Shown here: piece by piece, positions 6,660 through 15,805 of the stretch | How positions within the stretch are numbered: the stretch's first letter is position 1 | Layout: the number at the start of each line of letters is the position of its first letter | Assembly (NCBI GenBank): GCA_900549055.1 | Contig: URNB01000010.1 | Location: 1-39,703, forward strand | Direction of reading: 5' to 3' | Source: an uncultured Oscillospiraceae bacterium | GTDB lineage: Bacteria > Bacillota > Clostridia > Oscillospirales > Acutalibacteraceae | DNA: 39,703 nt | The notes under the pieces: generated by a model | The model's database searches: none | Told to the model about the DNA's origin: nothing | What the model saw: the letters and a program-made list of their open reading frames with translations, nothing else | Position numbers and translations under genes: made by a program

Positions 6660-7361
6660 ATGAAACGCATAATGATCGTTGAGGACGAAACGGCAATACG
6701 CGAGTTTGAAGCGATAAACCTGAAAAGGGTAGGCTACACGGTGGTTGAGGCAGGCTCGGGCGAAGAGGCGCTTGAGATATATGACAGTGACGCAGAGGGC
6801 TTTGATATTGCCCTGCTCGATATTTCAATGCCGGGAATGGATGGCTTTACTCTTTGTAAGGAGCTGCGCAAGCGCAGCGAAACGCTCGGCATAATAATGC
6901 TGACGGCACGCACGCAGGAAATGGATAAAATAAGCGGGCTAATGCTTGGTGCGGACGATTACATAACAAAGCCCTTCAGCCCGACGGAGCTTTTGGCACG
7001 CGTCGATTCGCTTTACAGACGGGTTGAAATGCATACTCCGAAGGCGGCGGCACCGGTGGACGATATAACCCTCGGAGAGTTTGTTTTGAATCTGCGCCGC
7101 AGAACGCTCTTAAAAAACGGAAGAAATATAGAGCTTACGCAGGTTGAATTCCAAATGATAGAATATTTCTTCAATAATCCCGATACCGCGCTTGACCGCA
7201 CCGACATTCTCGAAAAGGTGTGGGGTTCGAATTACTTCGGCGAAGAAAAGATCGTCGATGTCAATATAAGAAGACTTCGCATGAAGGTAGAGGATGACCC
7301 CTCGCAGCCGCGGCATTTGGTAACGGTTTGGGGCATGGGCTATAAGTGGAACACAAAATAA
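6660..7361 (+). CDS. OmpR/PhoB-family response regulator
   Basis: This is the DNA-binding half of a two-component system. The 233-residue product has a receiver domain (residues 1-120) with acidic pocket E8-D9, phosphoacceptor D54 in LLDISMPG, the conserved Thr in MLTAR and Lys in TKPF. A C-terminal winged helix (about 133-231) contains VDVNIRRLRMKVE and ends GMGYKW, typical of OmpR/PhoB regulators. It follows the lipoprotein gene and lies 35 bases before its histidine kinase. The target genes cannot be read from the sequence. Confidence 0.95.
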   Translation: MKRIMIVEDETAIREFEAINLKRVGYTVVEAGSGEEALEIYDSDAEGFDIALLDISMPGMDGFTLCKELRKRSETLGIIMLTARTQEMDKISGLMLGADDYITKPFSPTELLARVDSLYRRVEMHTPKAAAPVDDITLGEFVLNLRRRTLLKNGRNIELTQVEFQMIEYFFNNPDTALDRTDILEKVWGSNYFGEEKIVDVNIRRLRMKVEDDPSQPRHLVTVWGMGYKWNTK

Positions 7362-7396
7362 AAAAGCTTTAAAATTAACGGAAAGGAGCAAACCCC

Positions 7397-8854
7397 TTGC
7401 AGCTTGAAATTAAATTCAAAAGCATTGCCGTAAGATGGTTTTTCAACATATTTCTTATAGTTGCGGTTATTGTCTGCACGGCGGTGATTTCCTTTTCGGT
7501 GATTTACAGCAGCATTTACACCGAGCGGATCAAAACGCTGGCAAACGATTTGACCTATGAATTCAATTCGCTTTCAAATTCCTCAAAAACGGCGTTTAAG
7601 GAAAACGCGGTTGAGCTTGCGGGCAGCTTTGCCTACAAAAACAAGCTTGAGGTGCAGGTTATAGACCGCAACGATAATATAGTGGTCTCCACGACGGGTT
7701 TTCAGCCGACCGAGCAGCGTATGCCGGATTATGAAAAGGCAATCAAGACAGGTGAAACCGCGGCTGCGAAAATAAAGACTGCCTCGGGTGAAAAGGTGCT
7801 GGCGTCAACCACCGTGATTTTTGATTCGTCCGGCAGGAGACTCGGTGCATACCGCTGGATAACTTCGCTTGAAAATGCGGATAAAATGGTTGCATGGATT
7901 ATTTTAATGCTGGCTGCTGCGGCGCTTTTGGTGCTTGCCTTCTGCGCCTTTTCGTGTCTGTTTTTCATAAGCTCGATTGTGAGACCCATAAGGGATGTAA
8001 GCAATATCGCCAGAAAGATTGCAATGGGGGATTTTAATTCCCGAATCGAGATAAAGAAGAACGATGAAATAGGCGAGCTTTGCGATACCATAAATTATAT
8101 GGCGTCAGAGCTTGATCAGGCGGAAAATCTTAAAAACGATTTTATTTCGTCGGTTTCACATGAGCTCAGGACTCCGCTTACCGCAATAAGAGGCTGGGGT
8201 GAAACGGCTAAAATGTCCCTCGGAACGGACGAAGCGCTTGTAAAACGCGGGCTGGATGTTGTGCTGTCGGAGGCGGACAGATTATCGGGACTGGTTGAAG
8301 AGCTGCTCGATTTTTCGAGAATGGAAACGGGAAGGCTGTCGGTCGTGTCACAGCAGCTCGATGTTTCGCAGATTCTTTCAGAATCGGTGGATATGTACAT
8401 AGAGCTTGCGCGTCAGCAGGGAATCGAACTTATTTTCACCCGCCCCGCGGAGGACGCTTTTGTGCTCGGCGACCCGAACAGGCTTAAGCAGGTGTTCATC
8501 AATATAATAGACAATGCGGTCAAATACACCGAAAAGGGCGGGCAGGTGCTGGTCGACCAAACGGCGGAAGAGGGCTGTGCGAGAATAACCGTTAAGGATA
8601 CCGGCGTGGGCATACCCGCGCAGGATATTGACAGGGTAAAGGAAAAATTCTACAAGGCAAACAAAACCGTCCGCGGTTCAGGTATCGGGCTTGCGGTGGC
8701 GGATGAAATAATAAAGCAGCATAAGGGTCTTCTGTTCCTTGAAAGCACAGAGGGCGTCGGGACTACGGTTACAATAGTTCTGCCGCTGTATGAGCAGGAA
8801 ACGGAAGCGGAGGAGACCGACGCTGATAACGAAAAGGGAGAAACTAATGGCTAA
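7397..8854 (+). CDS. Sensor histidine kinase (HAMP, HisKA, HATPase)
   Basis: This membrane sensor kinase is paired with the preceding regulator. The 485-residue product has TM1 at about 13-37, an extracellular region of about 130 residues, and TM2 at about 167-192. A HAMP domain follows, then HisKA with the phosphorylated His255 in SHELRTPL. The HATPase domain has N box NIIDNAVKY, G1 DTGVGIP and G2 GSGIGLAV. The start is a TTG with GGAG nine bases upstream, and no closer ATG gives the first membrane segment. Its last 8 bases overlap the next gene. The domain order resembles WalK/PhoR-type kinases but no PAS domain is seen. The signal is unknown. Confidence 0.93.
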   Translation: MQLEIKFKSIAVRWFFNIFLIVAVIVCTAVISFSVIYSSIYTERIKTLANDLTYEFNSLSNSSKTAFKENAVELAGSFAYKNKLEVQVIDRNDNIVVSTTGFQPTEQRMPDYEKAIKTGETAAAKIKTASGEKVLASTTVIFDSSGRRLGAYRWITSLENADKMVAWIILMLAAAALLVLAFCAFSCLFFISSIVRPIRDVSNIARKIAMGDFNSRIEIKKNDEIGELCDTINYMASELDQAENLKNDFISSVSHELRTPLTAIRGWGETAKMSLGTDEALVKRGLDVVLSEADRLSGLVEELLDFSRMETGRLSVVSQQLDVSQILSESVDMYIELARQQGIELIFTRPAEDAFVLGDPNRLKQVFINIIDNAVKYTEKGGQVLVDQTAEEGCARITVKDTGVGIPAQDIDRVKEKFYKANKTVRGSGIGLAVADEIIKQHKGLLFLESTEGVGTTVTIVLPLYEQETEAEETDADNEKGETNG

Positions 8855-9839
8855 AGCTAAATATACGGCGATAGGCGGTCAGGCGCTTATTGAGGGAATT
8901 ATGATGAAAAGCCCCGAAAAAACCGCGCTTGCCGTAAGATGTCCCGATAAGAACATCGACATAACCTATTTGAATGGCAAAAGCGTCAGGGAGCGCGTGC
9001 CGATTTTAAAGCTGCCGATATTAAGGGGAATCGCGGGATTTTTGGAATCCATGATCCAGGGCTACAAGGCTATGATGATATCCGCCGATAAATCGGGTAT
9101 GACAGACCTTGAGGACGAAAAAGAAAAGGAAAAAGAGAAAAAGAGCAGCAACGCGCTGATGAGCGTTATAATGGTTATAGCCTCGGTGCTCGGCGTAGCG
9201 TTGGCGGTCATACTGTTCATGCTGCTGCCGCGGCTTGCGGTATCTGGCTTAAGGGCGCTTTTTAAGACCGATTTCAGCCCGGTTGCGCGGTCGAGTATAG
9301 AGCAGCTGATAAAGCTGACGATATTTGTGATATATGTGTGGGCGGTATCCTTTATGAAGGATATAAAGCGGGTATTTATGTACCACGGCGCGGAGCATAA
9401 AACCATTTTCTGCTATGAAAGCGGCTTACCGCTGACTGTTGAAAATGTTCGCATTCAGCGCCGCTTTCACCCGAGATGCGGCACATCGTTTATGATACTT
9501 ATGATTTTGATAAGTATTATATTTTCAACTATAATTCAGCTTATTTTCCCCGAGGTCTACAACCTCGCGTGGGTTTGGGTGATTGTTAAAATTCTGCTGA
9601 TACCCATAGTCTGCGGCGCGGGCTTTGAGGTTTTAAAGGTTTGCGGAAGGTATGATAATCTGCTCACCCGCATAATTTCCGCCCCGGGACTGTGGCTGCA
9701 GAGAATCACCACAAAGGAGCCCGAGGACGACATGATAGAGGTGGCTATAGCGGCGCTTAAAGCCTGCGAGCCAGCCGTGCCCGATGTTGAAAGACCGAAA
9801 GAGGAAGAAAATAACGAAACGGATGAAAATGCCGAATGA
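8847..9839 (+). CDS. DUF1385 family membrane protein
   Basis: This family has no settled function. The 330-residue product starts MAKAKYTAIGGQALIEGIMM, the signature N-terminus of DUF1385, and has YHGAEHKTIFCYE and FHPRCGTSFM in the middle. Four membrane segments are predicted around residues 105-130, 145-165, 215-235 and 245-270. The ATG at 8847, with AAGGGAG upstream, is used; the frame is open further upstream inside the kinase gene but lacks family resemblance there. Its stop overlaps the prmC start (ATGA). DUF1385 next to prmC is common in Clostridia, often with prfA following, which is not the case here. Confidence 0.9.
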   Translation: MAKAKYTAIGGQALIEGIMMKSPEKTALAVRCPDKNIDITYLNGKSVRERVPILKLPILRGIAGFLESMIQGYKAMMISADKSGMTDLEDEKEKEKEKKSSNALMSVIMVIASVLGVALAVILFMLLPRLAVSGLRALFKTDFSPVARSSIEQLIKLTIFVIYVWAVSFMKDIKRVFMYHGAEHKTIFCYESGLPLTVENVRIQRRFHPRCGTSFMILMILISIIFSTIIQLIFPEVYNLAWVWVIVKILLIPIVCGAGFEVLKVCGRYDNLLTRIISAPGLWLQRITTKEPEDDMIEVAIAALKACEPAVPDVERPKEEENNETDENAE

Positions 9840-10678
9840 ACATTTTTGAGGCGTACAATAAGACAAAAAAAGAGCTCGAGGCGGCGGGAATCGAGGATTA
9901 TGTTTTTGAAGCAAAGCAGATAATAAAGCATATTACCGGCTTTTCAAATTCTGAAATTCTTATGAATTACACAAACCGGCTTACCGAGTTTCAAAGCAAT
10001 AATCTCACTGCAATAATAAAGCAGCGGGCTATAAGATATCCGCTGCAGTACATATTCGGCGAATGGGCATTTTACGGCAGGGAGTTCTTTGTAGGTCCTG
10101 GGGTGCTTGTACCGAGAGCCGATACCGAAACGCTGGTTGGGGTATGCTTAAAGTATTTAAAAAATTCCGAAAGCCCCGCGGTGCTCGATTTATGCGCGGG
10201 AAGCGGCTGCATAGGCATAACCTTGGCGCTTGAAAAGGCGGACGCGGCGGTCACGCTGGTGGAAAAATTCCCCGAGGCTGCGCGCTATGCCGAGAGGAAT
10301 ATAAAAAGGCACGGGACCGATAATGTAACCCTTATTTGCGGGGATGTTTTAAACGGAGCGGCGAACGACAAGGAATACGAGCTTATAGTGAGCAATCCGC
10401 CGTATGTTCCGAAAAACGAAATGGAAACGGTATCGCCCGAGGTGCATTATGAGCCCGAAACGGCGCTTTTCGGCGGCGAAGACGGTTTGGATTTTTACAG
10501 AGCTGTCATAACGGAATATAAGAAGGCTTTAAAGGCAGGCGGAATGCTTGCGTTTGAAGTCGGCGCAGGAGAAGCGGCGGCGGTCGAAGCGCTGCTTGAA
10601 GATGCGGGACTTAAGGAAATAAATACCGAAAAGGATCTCGGCGGTATTTGCCGCGCGGTTTACGGTATTAAGAAATAA
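9836..10678 (+). CDS. prmC: Release factor N5-glutamine methyltransferase PrmC (HemK)
   Basis: PrmC methylates the Gln of the GGQ motif of class I release factors, using SAM. The 280-residue product has the N-terminal helical domain (1-80), the SAM-binding motif VLDLCAGSGCIGI and the catalytic NPPYVP motif. A Glu in LVEKFPEA binds the SAM ribose. Its start overlaps the stop of the DUF1385 gene by four bases (ATGA), which suggests coupled translation. The release factor gene itself is not in the window. Confidence 0.95.
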   Translation: MNIFEAYNKTKKELEAAGIEDYVFEAKQIIKHITGFSNSEILMNYTNRLTEFQSNNLTAIIKQRAIRYPLQYIFGEWAFYGREFFVGPGVLVPRADTETLVGVCLKYLKNSESPAVLDLCAGSGCIGITLALEKADAAVTLVEKFPEAARYAERNIKRHGTDNVTLICGDVLNGAANDKEYELIVSNPPYVPKNEMETVSPEVHYEPETALFGGEDGLDFYRAVITEYKKALKAGGMLAFEVGAGEAAAVEALLEDAGLKEINTEKDLGGICRAVYGIKK

Positions 10679-10706
10679 ATCAGATTTATAAGCGGAGGGA
10701 AACAAA

Positions 10707-11861
10707 ATGGCACAGAAATCCAATAACAACAGTAAATCACACGCCCCGGTAAAGGTGACAGAGGCGGAGGGCAAGGAAAAAGCGCTCAGAACCGCTATGG
10801 AGCAGATTGAGAAAAACTTCGGCAAGGGCGCGGTCATGCGCCTCGGAGAAAATATCGCAATGAATGTCGGTTCAATTCACACCGGTTCGCTCACGCTCGA
10901 TTTGGCGCTCGGCATAGGCGGCATACCAAAGGGCAGAATAGTTGAAATATACGGACCCGAGTCATCGGGTAAAACCACCGTTGCGCTCCACTGCGTGGCA
11001 GAGGCGCAAAAGGCGGGCGGCACTGCCGCATTTATAGATGTTGAGCACGCGCTCGATCCGGTATACGCCAAAAAGCTGGGCGTTGATATTGACAGCCTTT
11101 TGGTATCCCAGCCCGATTCGGGTGAGCAGGCGCTTGAAATTGCCGAGGCGCTTGTGCGTTCGGGCGCTATTGACATTATAGTTATCGACTCGGTTGCGGC
11201 GCTAGTTACCAAGGCGGAAATTGAGGGCGAAATGGGCGATTCCCATGTCGGTCAGTTGGCACGCCTTATGTCGCAGGCGCTGCGCAAGCTGACGGGCGCG
11301 CTTTCAAAAACCGATTGTGCGGCAATATTTATAAACCAGCTGCGCGAGAAGATCGGCGTGACCTACGGCAATCCCGAGGTAACAACCGGCGGCCGCGCGC
11401 TCAAGTTCTATTCGAGCGTGCGCATCGATGTGCGCAAGGGCGAGCCGATAAAGGACGGCAGCGAGGTTATAGGCAACCGCACCAGGGTTAAAATAGTTAA
11501 AAACAAGGTGGCTCCCCCATTTAAAACGGCGGAATTCGATATCATGTACGGCACGGGCATTTCCCATGTGGGCGAGCTTGTGGACGTAGGCGTTGAAACC
11601 GATGTTTTGAAGAAATCCGGCGCATGGTTCTACTACGGTGAGACAAGGCTCGGTCAGGGCAGAGACAATGTTAAGAAGCTGCTTTCGGAAAATAAGGAAA
11701 TGGCGCAGGAAATTGAGGATAAGATATTTGCGGCAGTTAAAGCGGGTGCCGAAATTACCGGAGCCGGCGAGGATGACGACGAGCCGGGAATCGAGCCTGT
11801 GGCACCCGAAAGCATTCGCCCGCACAAAAGCGTGGATATCGATATAGCGGTTGAAGACTGA
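10707..11861 (+). CDS. recA: Recombinase RecA
   Basis: RecA forms filaments on single-stranded DNA, exchanges strands and triggers LexA cleavage. The 384-residue product has Walker A GPESSGKTT, Walker B IIVIDSVAAL, loop L1/L2 residues in EGEMGDSHVG and the FINQLREKIGV signature. It is about 30 residues longer than E. coli RecA because of an acidic, low-complexity C-terminal tail (GAGEDDDEPG onward) and a short basic N-terminal extension. GGAGGG lies nine bases before the ATG. No SOS box of the Cheo type was noticed in the short 28-base gap behind prmC, so a dedicated promoter is not evident. Its stop overlaps the recX start. Confidence 0.98.
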   Translation: MAQKSNNNSKSHAPVKVTEAEGKEKALRTAMEQIEKNFGKGAVMRLGENIAMNVGSIHTGSLTLDLALGIGGIPKGRIVEIYGPESSGKTTVALHCVAEAQKAGGTAAFIDVEHALDPVYAKKLGVDIDSLLVSQPDSGEQALEIAEALVRSGAIDIIVIDSVAALVTKAEIEGEMGDSHVGQLARLMSQALRKLTGALSKTDCAAIFINQLREKIGVTYGNPEVTTGGRALKFYSSVRIDVRKGEPIKDGSEVIGNRTRVKIVKNKVAPPFKTAEFDIMYGTGISHVGELVDVGVETDVLKKSGAWFYYGETRLGQGRDNVKKLLSENKEMAQEIEDKIFAAVKAGAEITGAGEDDDEPGIEPVAPESIRPHKSVDIDIAVED

Positions 11862-12484
11862 TGCTTATTGAGGCTTTTAAAAAGCAAAAAAAGCACCTCA
11901 CGGCGCTTATACTGTCAGATGGCAGAGAAGTCTTGCTCGATAACGAAACCTGCTCGGATTTTTGTCTAAAGCCGGAAACGGAAATTACCGAGGAAAGACT
12001 CAGGGAGCTGATATACGATTCGGAATACCGCAGGGCAAAATCCCGCGCGCTGTGGTATTTGGACCGTGCGGACCGCACCGAAAAGGGCTTATATAAAAAG
12101 CTCTGTGAGGCGGGGTTCGATAAAAAAGCCTCCGCCGCGGTGGTGGCGAGGTTTGCAGAGGTCGGTCTGCTTGACGACCGCCGCTTTGCGGAAAACTTTG
12201 CCGAAAGGTGTAAGGACGCGAACATATCTCCACGCGAGACGGTGCGAAAGCTTTACGAAAAGGGTATTTCCTACGATATGGCAAAGGAAATCGTCTCGGA
12301 GACCGAAACCGACGAGGAAACGCAGATACGCGCCCTTATAGAGAAGAAATACGCCCGAAAGCTGGAGCTTGAAAACGGGGCGGAAAAGGTTTACGCCGCG
12401 CTGATCCGAAAGGGTTTTTCCTTTTCTGCGGTGAGAAGCGTGCTTAAAAAATACAGCGAAGAGCTTGAATACAGCGAGGAATAG
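11861..12484 (+). CDS. recX: Regulatory protein RecX
   Basis: RecX modulates RecA filaments. The 207-residue product has the RecX pattern of repeated three-helix units: ALWYLDRADRTEKGLYKKL, then VGLLDDRRFAENFAER, then a third repeat ending FSFSAVRSVLKKY. The ATG shares one base with the recA stop (TGATG), so the two are translationally coupled. Direct recA-recX linkage supports the call. Confidence 0.92.
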   Translation: MLIEAFKKQKKHLTALILSDGREVLLDNETCSDFCLKPETEITEERLRELIYDSEYRRAKSRALWYLDRADRTEKGLYKKLCEAGFDKKASAAVVARFAEVGLLDDRRFAENFAERCKDANISPRETVRKLYEKGISYDMAKEIVSETETDEETQIRALIEKKYARKLELENGAEKVYAALIRKGFSFSAVRSVLKKYSEELEYSEE

Positions 12485-12491
12485 TGTAGCA

Positions 12492-13817
12492 ATGTATAAA
12501 ATCAGTATGGTATCGCTCGGATGCCCGAAAAATCAGGTTGACGCGGAAATGATGCTGGCAACCCTTAAAGCAGCAGGCTTTGAAATAGGCGCGCCCGAGG
12601 CAGAAGCAGACGCGATAATTATTAACACCTGCGGCTTTATCGAGGACGCGAAAAAAGAGGCTATTGAAAATATTTTAGAGGCTGCGGAGTATAAAAAGAC
12701 AGGTAAGTGCAAGGCGCTTATCGTAACCGGCTGCCTTGCCGAGCGCTATAAAAACGACGTTACCGAGGAAATACCAGAGGTCGATGTTTGCGTAGGCATA
12801 GGCGCGGACGGCGACATAGCCAAAATAGTGACCGACGCACTGAACGGAAGCAAGGAAAATGTTTTTGCCGATAAATACGACCTCAATTTGAACAGCGACA
12901 GAATTTTGGGCGGCTACCCGTTCAGCACCTACCTTAAAATAGGCGATGGGTGCGATAACTGCTGCACCTACTGCGCAATACCGAAAATAAGGGGCAGAAT
13001 GAGAAGCAGAACTATCGAGGACTGCGTTAAAGAGGCTGAAAAATTGGCTGCGGGCGGGGTAAAGGAGCTTACAGTGGTAGCACAGGACACTACCGCCTAC
13101 GGCGAGGATATTTACGGCAAGCCAATGTTGGCAGAGCTTCTGCGCGAGCTTTGCAAAATTGAGGGCTTGCACTGGATAAGAACCCTTTACACCTACCCCG
13201 ACAGAATAACCGATGAATTGCTTGAAACGGTGGCGCGGGAAGAAAAGCTTGTAAAATATTTCGATATACCCCTGCAGCATGTGAACGGCGATATTTTAAA
13301 GCGGATGAACCGCAAGGGCGATTACGAAAGCCTTTCGGCGCTTATTGATAAAATAAGGGCAAAGGTGCCGGGCGTTACGCTGCGCACCACGCTTATAACG
13401 GGCTTTCCCGGGGAGACCGACGGGCAGTTTTGCGAGCTTGCGCAATTCGTTAAGGAAAAGCGGTTCGACAGGCTCGGCTGCTTTACCTACTCTGCCGAGG
13501 AGGATACCGTGGCGGCTGCCTTCCCCGACCAGATAGACGAGCAGACAAAGCAGGACAGAATGGAAAACATTATGGAAATGCAGCTGACTGTTGCCGCCGA
13601 GAAAAACGAGGAAAAGGTAGGCACGGTTACCGAGGTGCTGATAGAGGGCTGGGACGATTATATAAAGTGCTATTTCGGCAGAACGCCCGCCGACGCGCCC
13701 GAGGTTGACGGCAAAATATTCTTTATGTCCGCGCGACCGCTTGTTATAGGCGAGTTTGTAAGGGTAAGAGTAAATGATACGCTTGATTACGATTTATTGG
13801 GGGAGCTTGAAGAATGA
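12492..13817 (+). CDS. rimO: Ribosomal protein S12 methylthiotransferase RimO
   Basis: RimO is a radical-SAM enzyme that adds a methylthio group to an Asp of ribosomal protein S12. The 441-residue product has the N-terminal MTTase domain with three cluster cysteines (SLGCPKN, NTCGFI, TGCLAERY). The radical-SAM CxxxCxxC motif is in GCDNCCTYCAIP, and a C-terminal TRAM domain ends the protein. SLGCPKNQVD at the start is typical of RimO rather than MiaB. The ATG at 12492 gives the normal N-terminus; a TTG at 12465 inside recX is the alternative. Its stop overlaps pgsA by four bases. Confidence 0.95.
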   Translation: MYKISMVSLGCPKNQVDAEMMLATLKAAGFEIGAPEAEADAIIINTCGFIEDAKKEAIENILEAAEYKKTGKCKALIVTGCLAERYKNDVTEEIPEVDVCVGIGADGDIAKIVTDALNGSKENVFADKYDLNLNSDRILGGYPFSTYLKIGDGCDNCCTYCAIPKIRGRMRSRTIEDCVKEAEKLAAGGVKELTVVAQDTTAYGEDIYGKPMLAELLRELCKIEGLHWIRTLYTYPDRITDELLETVAREEKLVKYFDIPLQHVNGDILKRMNRKGDYESLSALIDKIRAKVPGVTLRTTLITGFPGETDGQFCELAQFVKEKRFDRLGCFTYSAEEDTVAAAFPDQIDEQTKQDRMENIMEMQLTVAAEKNEEKVGTVTEVLIEGWDDYIKCYFGRTPADAPEVDGKIFFMSARPLVIGEFVRVRVNDTLDYDLLGELEE

Positions 13818-14395
13818 ACACACCGAATAAGCTGACTGTAGGCAGAATAATAGCAACACCGTTTTTTATGGCGGCGCTTATGATTGATTTTCCATACCAC
13901 TACACCGTGGCGCTTATTTTGTTTATCGCCGCATCTTTAACCGATATGATAGACGGCAAAATGGCGCGCAAATACAATATGATAACCGATTTCGGCAAAT
14001 TTTTAGACCCGCTTGCCGATAAAATGCTGACTACCGCGGCGTTTTTGGGCTTTATTAAAATGGATATAGGCTGGCAGGTCACCTGGATTGCCTTTATAGT
14101 TTTATTCAGGGAATTTTTAATTTCCTCGCTCCGATTAGTTGTGGTATCAAGCGGCGGCAAGGTAATAGCGGCGAATATATGGGGCAAGTGCAAAACGGTA
14201 AGCCAGATGGTCGGTATAATATTTGCGCTGGCAGCATATGCGCTTATAATCGATTTTCACGCCGGCAACGCGGCATTTGTTACCGGGTGCGATATAATTA
14301 TCAGTATTCTTTTCTGGATATCCGCCGTATTATGTATTATATCGGGTATCATATATCTGCTTGACAGCAAAGAGTATATCGATCCTACCAAATAG
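13814..14395 (+). CDS. pgsA: CDP-diacylglycerol-glycerol-3-phosphate phosphatidyltransferase
   Basis: PgsA makes phosphatidylglycerophosphate, the precursor of phosphatidylglycerol, in the membrane. The 193-residue product has the CDP-alcohol phosphotransferase motif DMIDGKMARKYN...GKFLDPLADK with all four catalytic Asp, and four to six membrane segments. The rimO-pgsA order is common in Firmicutes. The gene overlaps rimO by four bases and is 11 bases before cysE. Confidence 0.95.
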   Translation: MNTPNKLTVGRIIATPFFMAALMIDFPYHYTVALILFIAASLTDMIDGKMARKYNMITDFGKFLDPLADKMLTTAAFLGFIKMDIGWQVTWIAFIVLFREFLISSLRLVVVSSGGKVIAANIWGKCKTVSQMVGIIFALAAYALIIDFHAGNAAFVTGCDIIISILFWISAVLCIISGIIYLLDSKEYIDPTK

Positions 14396-14406
14396 GGGGC
14401 TTTCGT

Positions 14407-15039
14407 TTGTTTGACAGAATAAGAGAGGATGTTCGTGCGGTTAAGGAGCGTGACCCCGCCGCGCGCAGCTTTTTGGAAATTTTGCTGCTTTACCCGGGCG
14501 TAAAGGCAATAAGAATGTACCGCAGGGCGCATTTTTACTACACCCACGGGTGGCTTTTCTTAGCGCGCTATGTATCGCAGCGGGCGGTAAGAAAAACCGG
14601 CATTGAAATTCACCCGGGCGCTAAAATAGGCAGAAGACTGGTTATAGACCACGGAACGGGCATAGTAATAGGCGAAACCGCTGAAATAGGAGACGATGTG
14701 CTGATTTACCAGGGCGTGACTTTAGGCGGCACGGGCAAGGACACGGGCAAGCGCCACCCTACTGTGGGAAACAATGTTATGATAAGCGCGGGCGCTAAGG
14801 TGTTGGGACCCTTTAAGATAGGCGACAATTCCCGCGTTGCGGCGGGCGCGGTCGTGCTTGAAGAGGTGCCGCCGAACTGTACTGTTGTGGGCGTGCCGGC
14901 AAGAATAGTCCGCCAGGACGGCAAAAAGATAGGCTGTGCAAGCCTTGACCAGATACACATTCCCGACCCGGTTAAGCAGAAGATGGAATGTCTTGAAAAA
15001 CGCATTTCAGAGCTTGAAAAGGCTCTTGAAGAAAAATAA
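14407..15039 (+). CDS. cysE: Serine O-acetyltransferase CysE
   Basis: CysE acetylates L-serine from acetyl-CoA, the first step to cysteine. The 210-residue product starts MFDRIREDVRAVKERDPAA, then a left-handed beta-helix of hexapeptide repeats (IHPGAKIGRRLVIDHGTGIVIG) with the catalytic DHGTGIVIGE segment. It lacks the long N-terminal domain of enteric CysE, as in the SAT of many Firmicutes. The start is TTG, with AGGGGG seven bases upstream. It shares the run with cysS two genes on, so cysteine synthesis and charging are neighbours. Confidence 0.93.
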   Translation: MFDRIREDVRAVKERDPAARSFLEILLLYPGVKAIRMYRRAHFYYTHGWLFLARYVSQRAVRKTGIEIHPGAKIGRRLVIDHGTGIVIGETAEIGDDVLIYQGVTLGGTGKDTGKRHPTVGNNVMISAGAKVLGPFKIGDNSRVAAGAVVLEEVPPNCTVVGVPARIVRQDGKKIGCASLDQIHIPDPVKQKMECLEKRISELEKALEEK

Positions 15040-15059
15040 AATATAAAAAGGTGATAAAA

Positions 15060-15785
15060 ATGGATTACGGCATACAGCTTTACAGCGTGCGCGATTTAGC
15101 GGAAAAGGATCTTTCGGCGGCGGTAAAACACGTGGCGGAGCTCGGCTATTCATCGGTTGAATTTGCGGGCTTTTTCGGTCATAGCCCGGAGAAAGTAAAT
15201 GAAATGCTGCGTGAGAATAACCTGCGGGTATCAAGCACACATTCGGGGTTTGACGACCTTGTAAATAATTATGATGAAACCGTGGCTTTTCATAAGGCGA
15301 TAGGCAATAAGCTTTATATTATACCCGCATACGGCTTGGATTCACAGGAAAAGCTGGATGACTTTGTGAAAAAAGCTTCCGAAATTTCAAAGCGTTTATC
15401 ACAGGACGGCATAACGCTTGCCTACCATAACCATTCGCGTGAATTTATCCCGAATGCGGACGGCTCTCTTATATACGATCAGCTGCTTTACCGCACCGAT
15501 TTAAAGCTTGAAGTAGATACCTACTGGGCATTTGTGGGTATGAAGAACCCGATAGCCCTGCTTGACAGGGTGGGCGACAGGCTTGCCTGCATACATATTA
15601 AGGACGGCTCGGCAGACGGTCACGGCACACCGCTCGGAAAGGGCGAGGCACCGGTTGCGGCGGTTTACGATTATGCGGTTAAAAACAATATTCATATGGT
15701 GGTTGAAAGCGAAACCTGTAACCCCGACGGTATTACCGAGGCGAAGATATGTATAGATTACCTTCATTCGCTTGAAAACAGATAA
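15060..15785 (+). CDS. Sugar phosphate isomerase/epimerase family TIM-barrel protein
   Basis: The 241-residue product belongs to the xylose-isomerase-like/AP endonuclease 2 superfamily. It starts YGIQLYSVRD and has the metal-site motifs LAYHNHSREF, LEVDTYWAF, IHIKDGS and VVESE in barrel order, as in inosose dehydratase and related epimerases. The metal ligands Glu, Asp and His appear intact. The substrate cannot be told from sequence. A GTG at 15051 is in frame, but AAGGTGAT is a good ribosome site for the ATG at 15060. The position between cysE and cysS gives no obvious functional link. Confidence 0.88.
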   Translation: MDYGIQLYSVRDLAEKDLSAAVKHVAELGYSSVEFAGFFGHSPEKVNEMLRENNLRVSSTHSGFDDLVNNYDETVAFHKAIGNKLYIIPAYGLDSQEKLDDFVKKASEISKRLSQDGITLAYHNHSREFIPNADGSLIYDQLLYRTDLKLEVDTYWAFVGMKNPIALLDRVGDRLACIHIKDGSADGHGTPLGKGEAPVAAVYDYAVKNNIHMVVESETCNPDGITEAKICIDYLHSLENR

Positions 15786-15805
15786 TATACCGGGAGAGGA
15801 AACCA

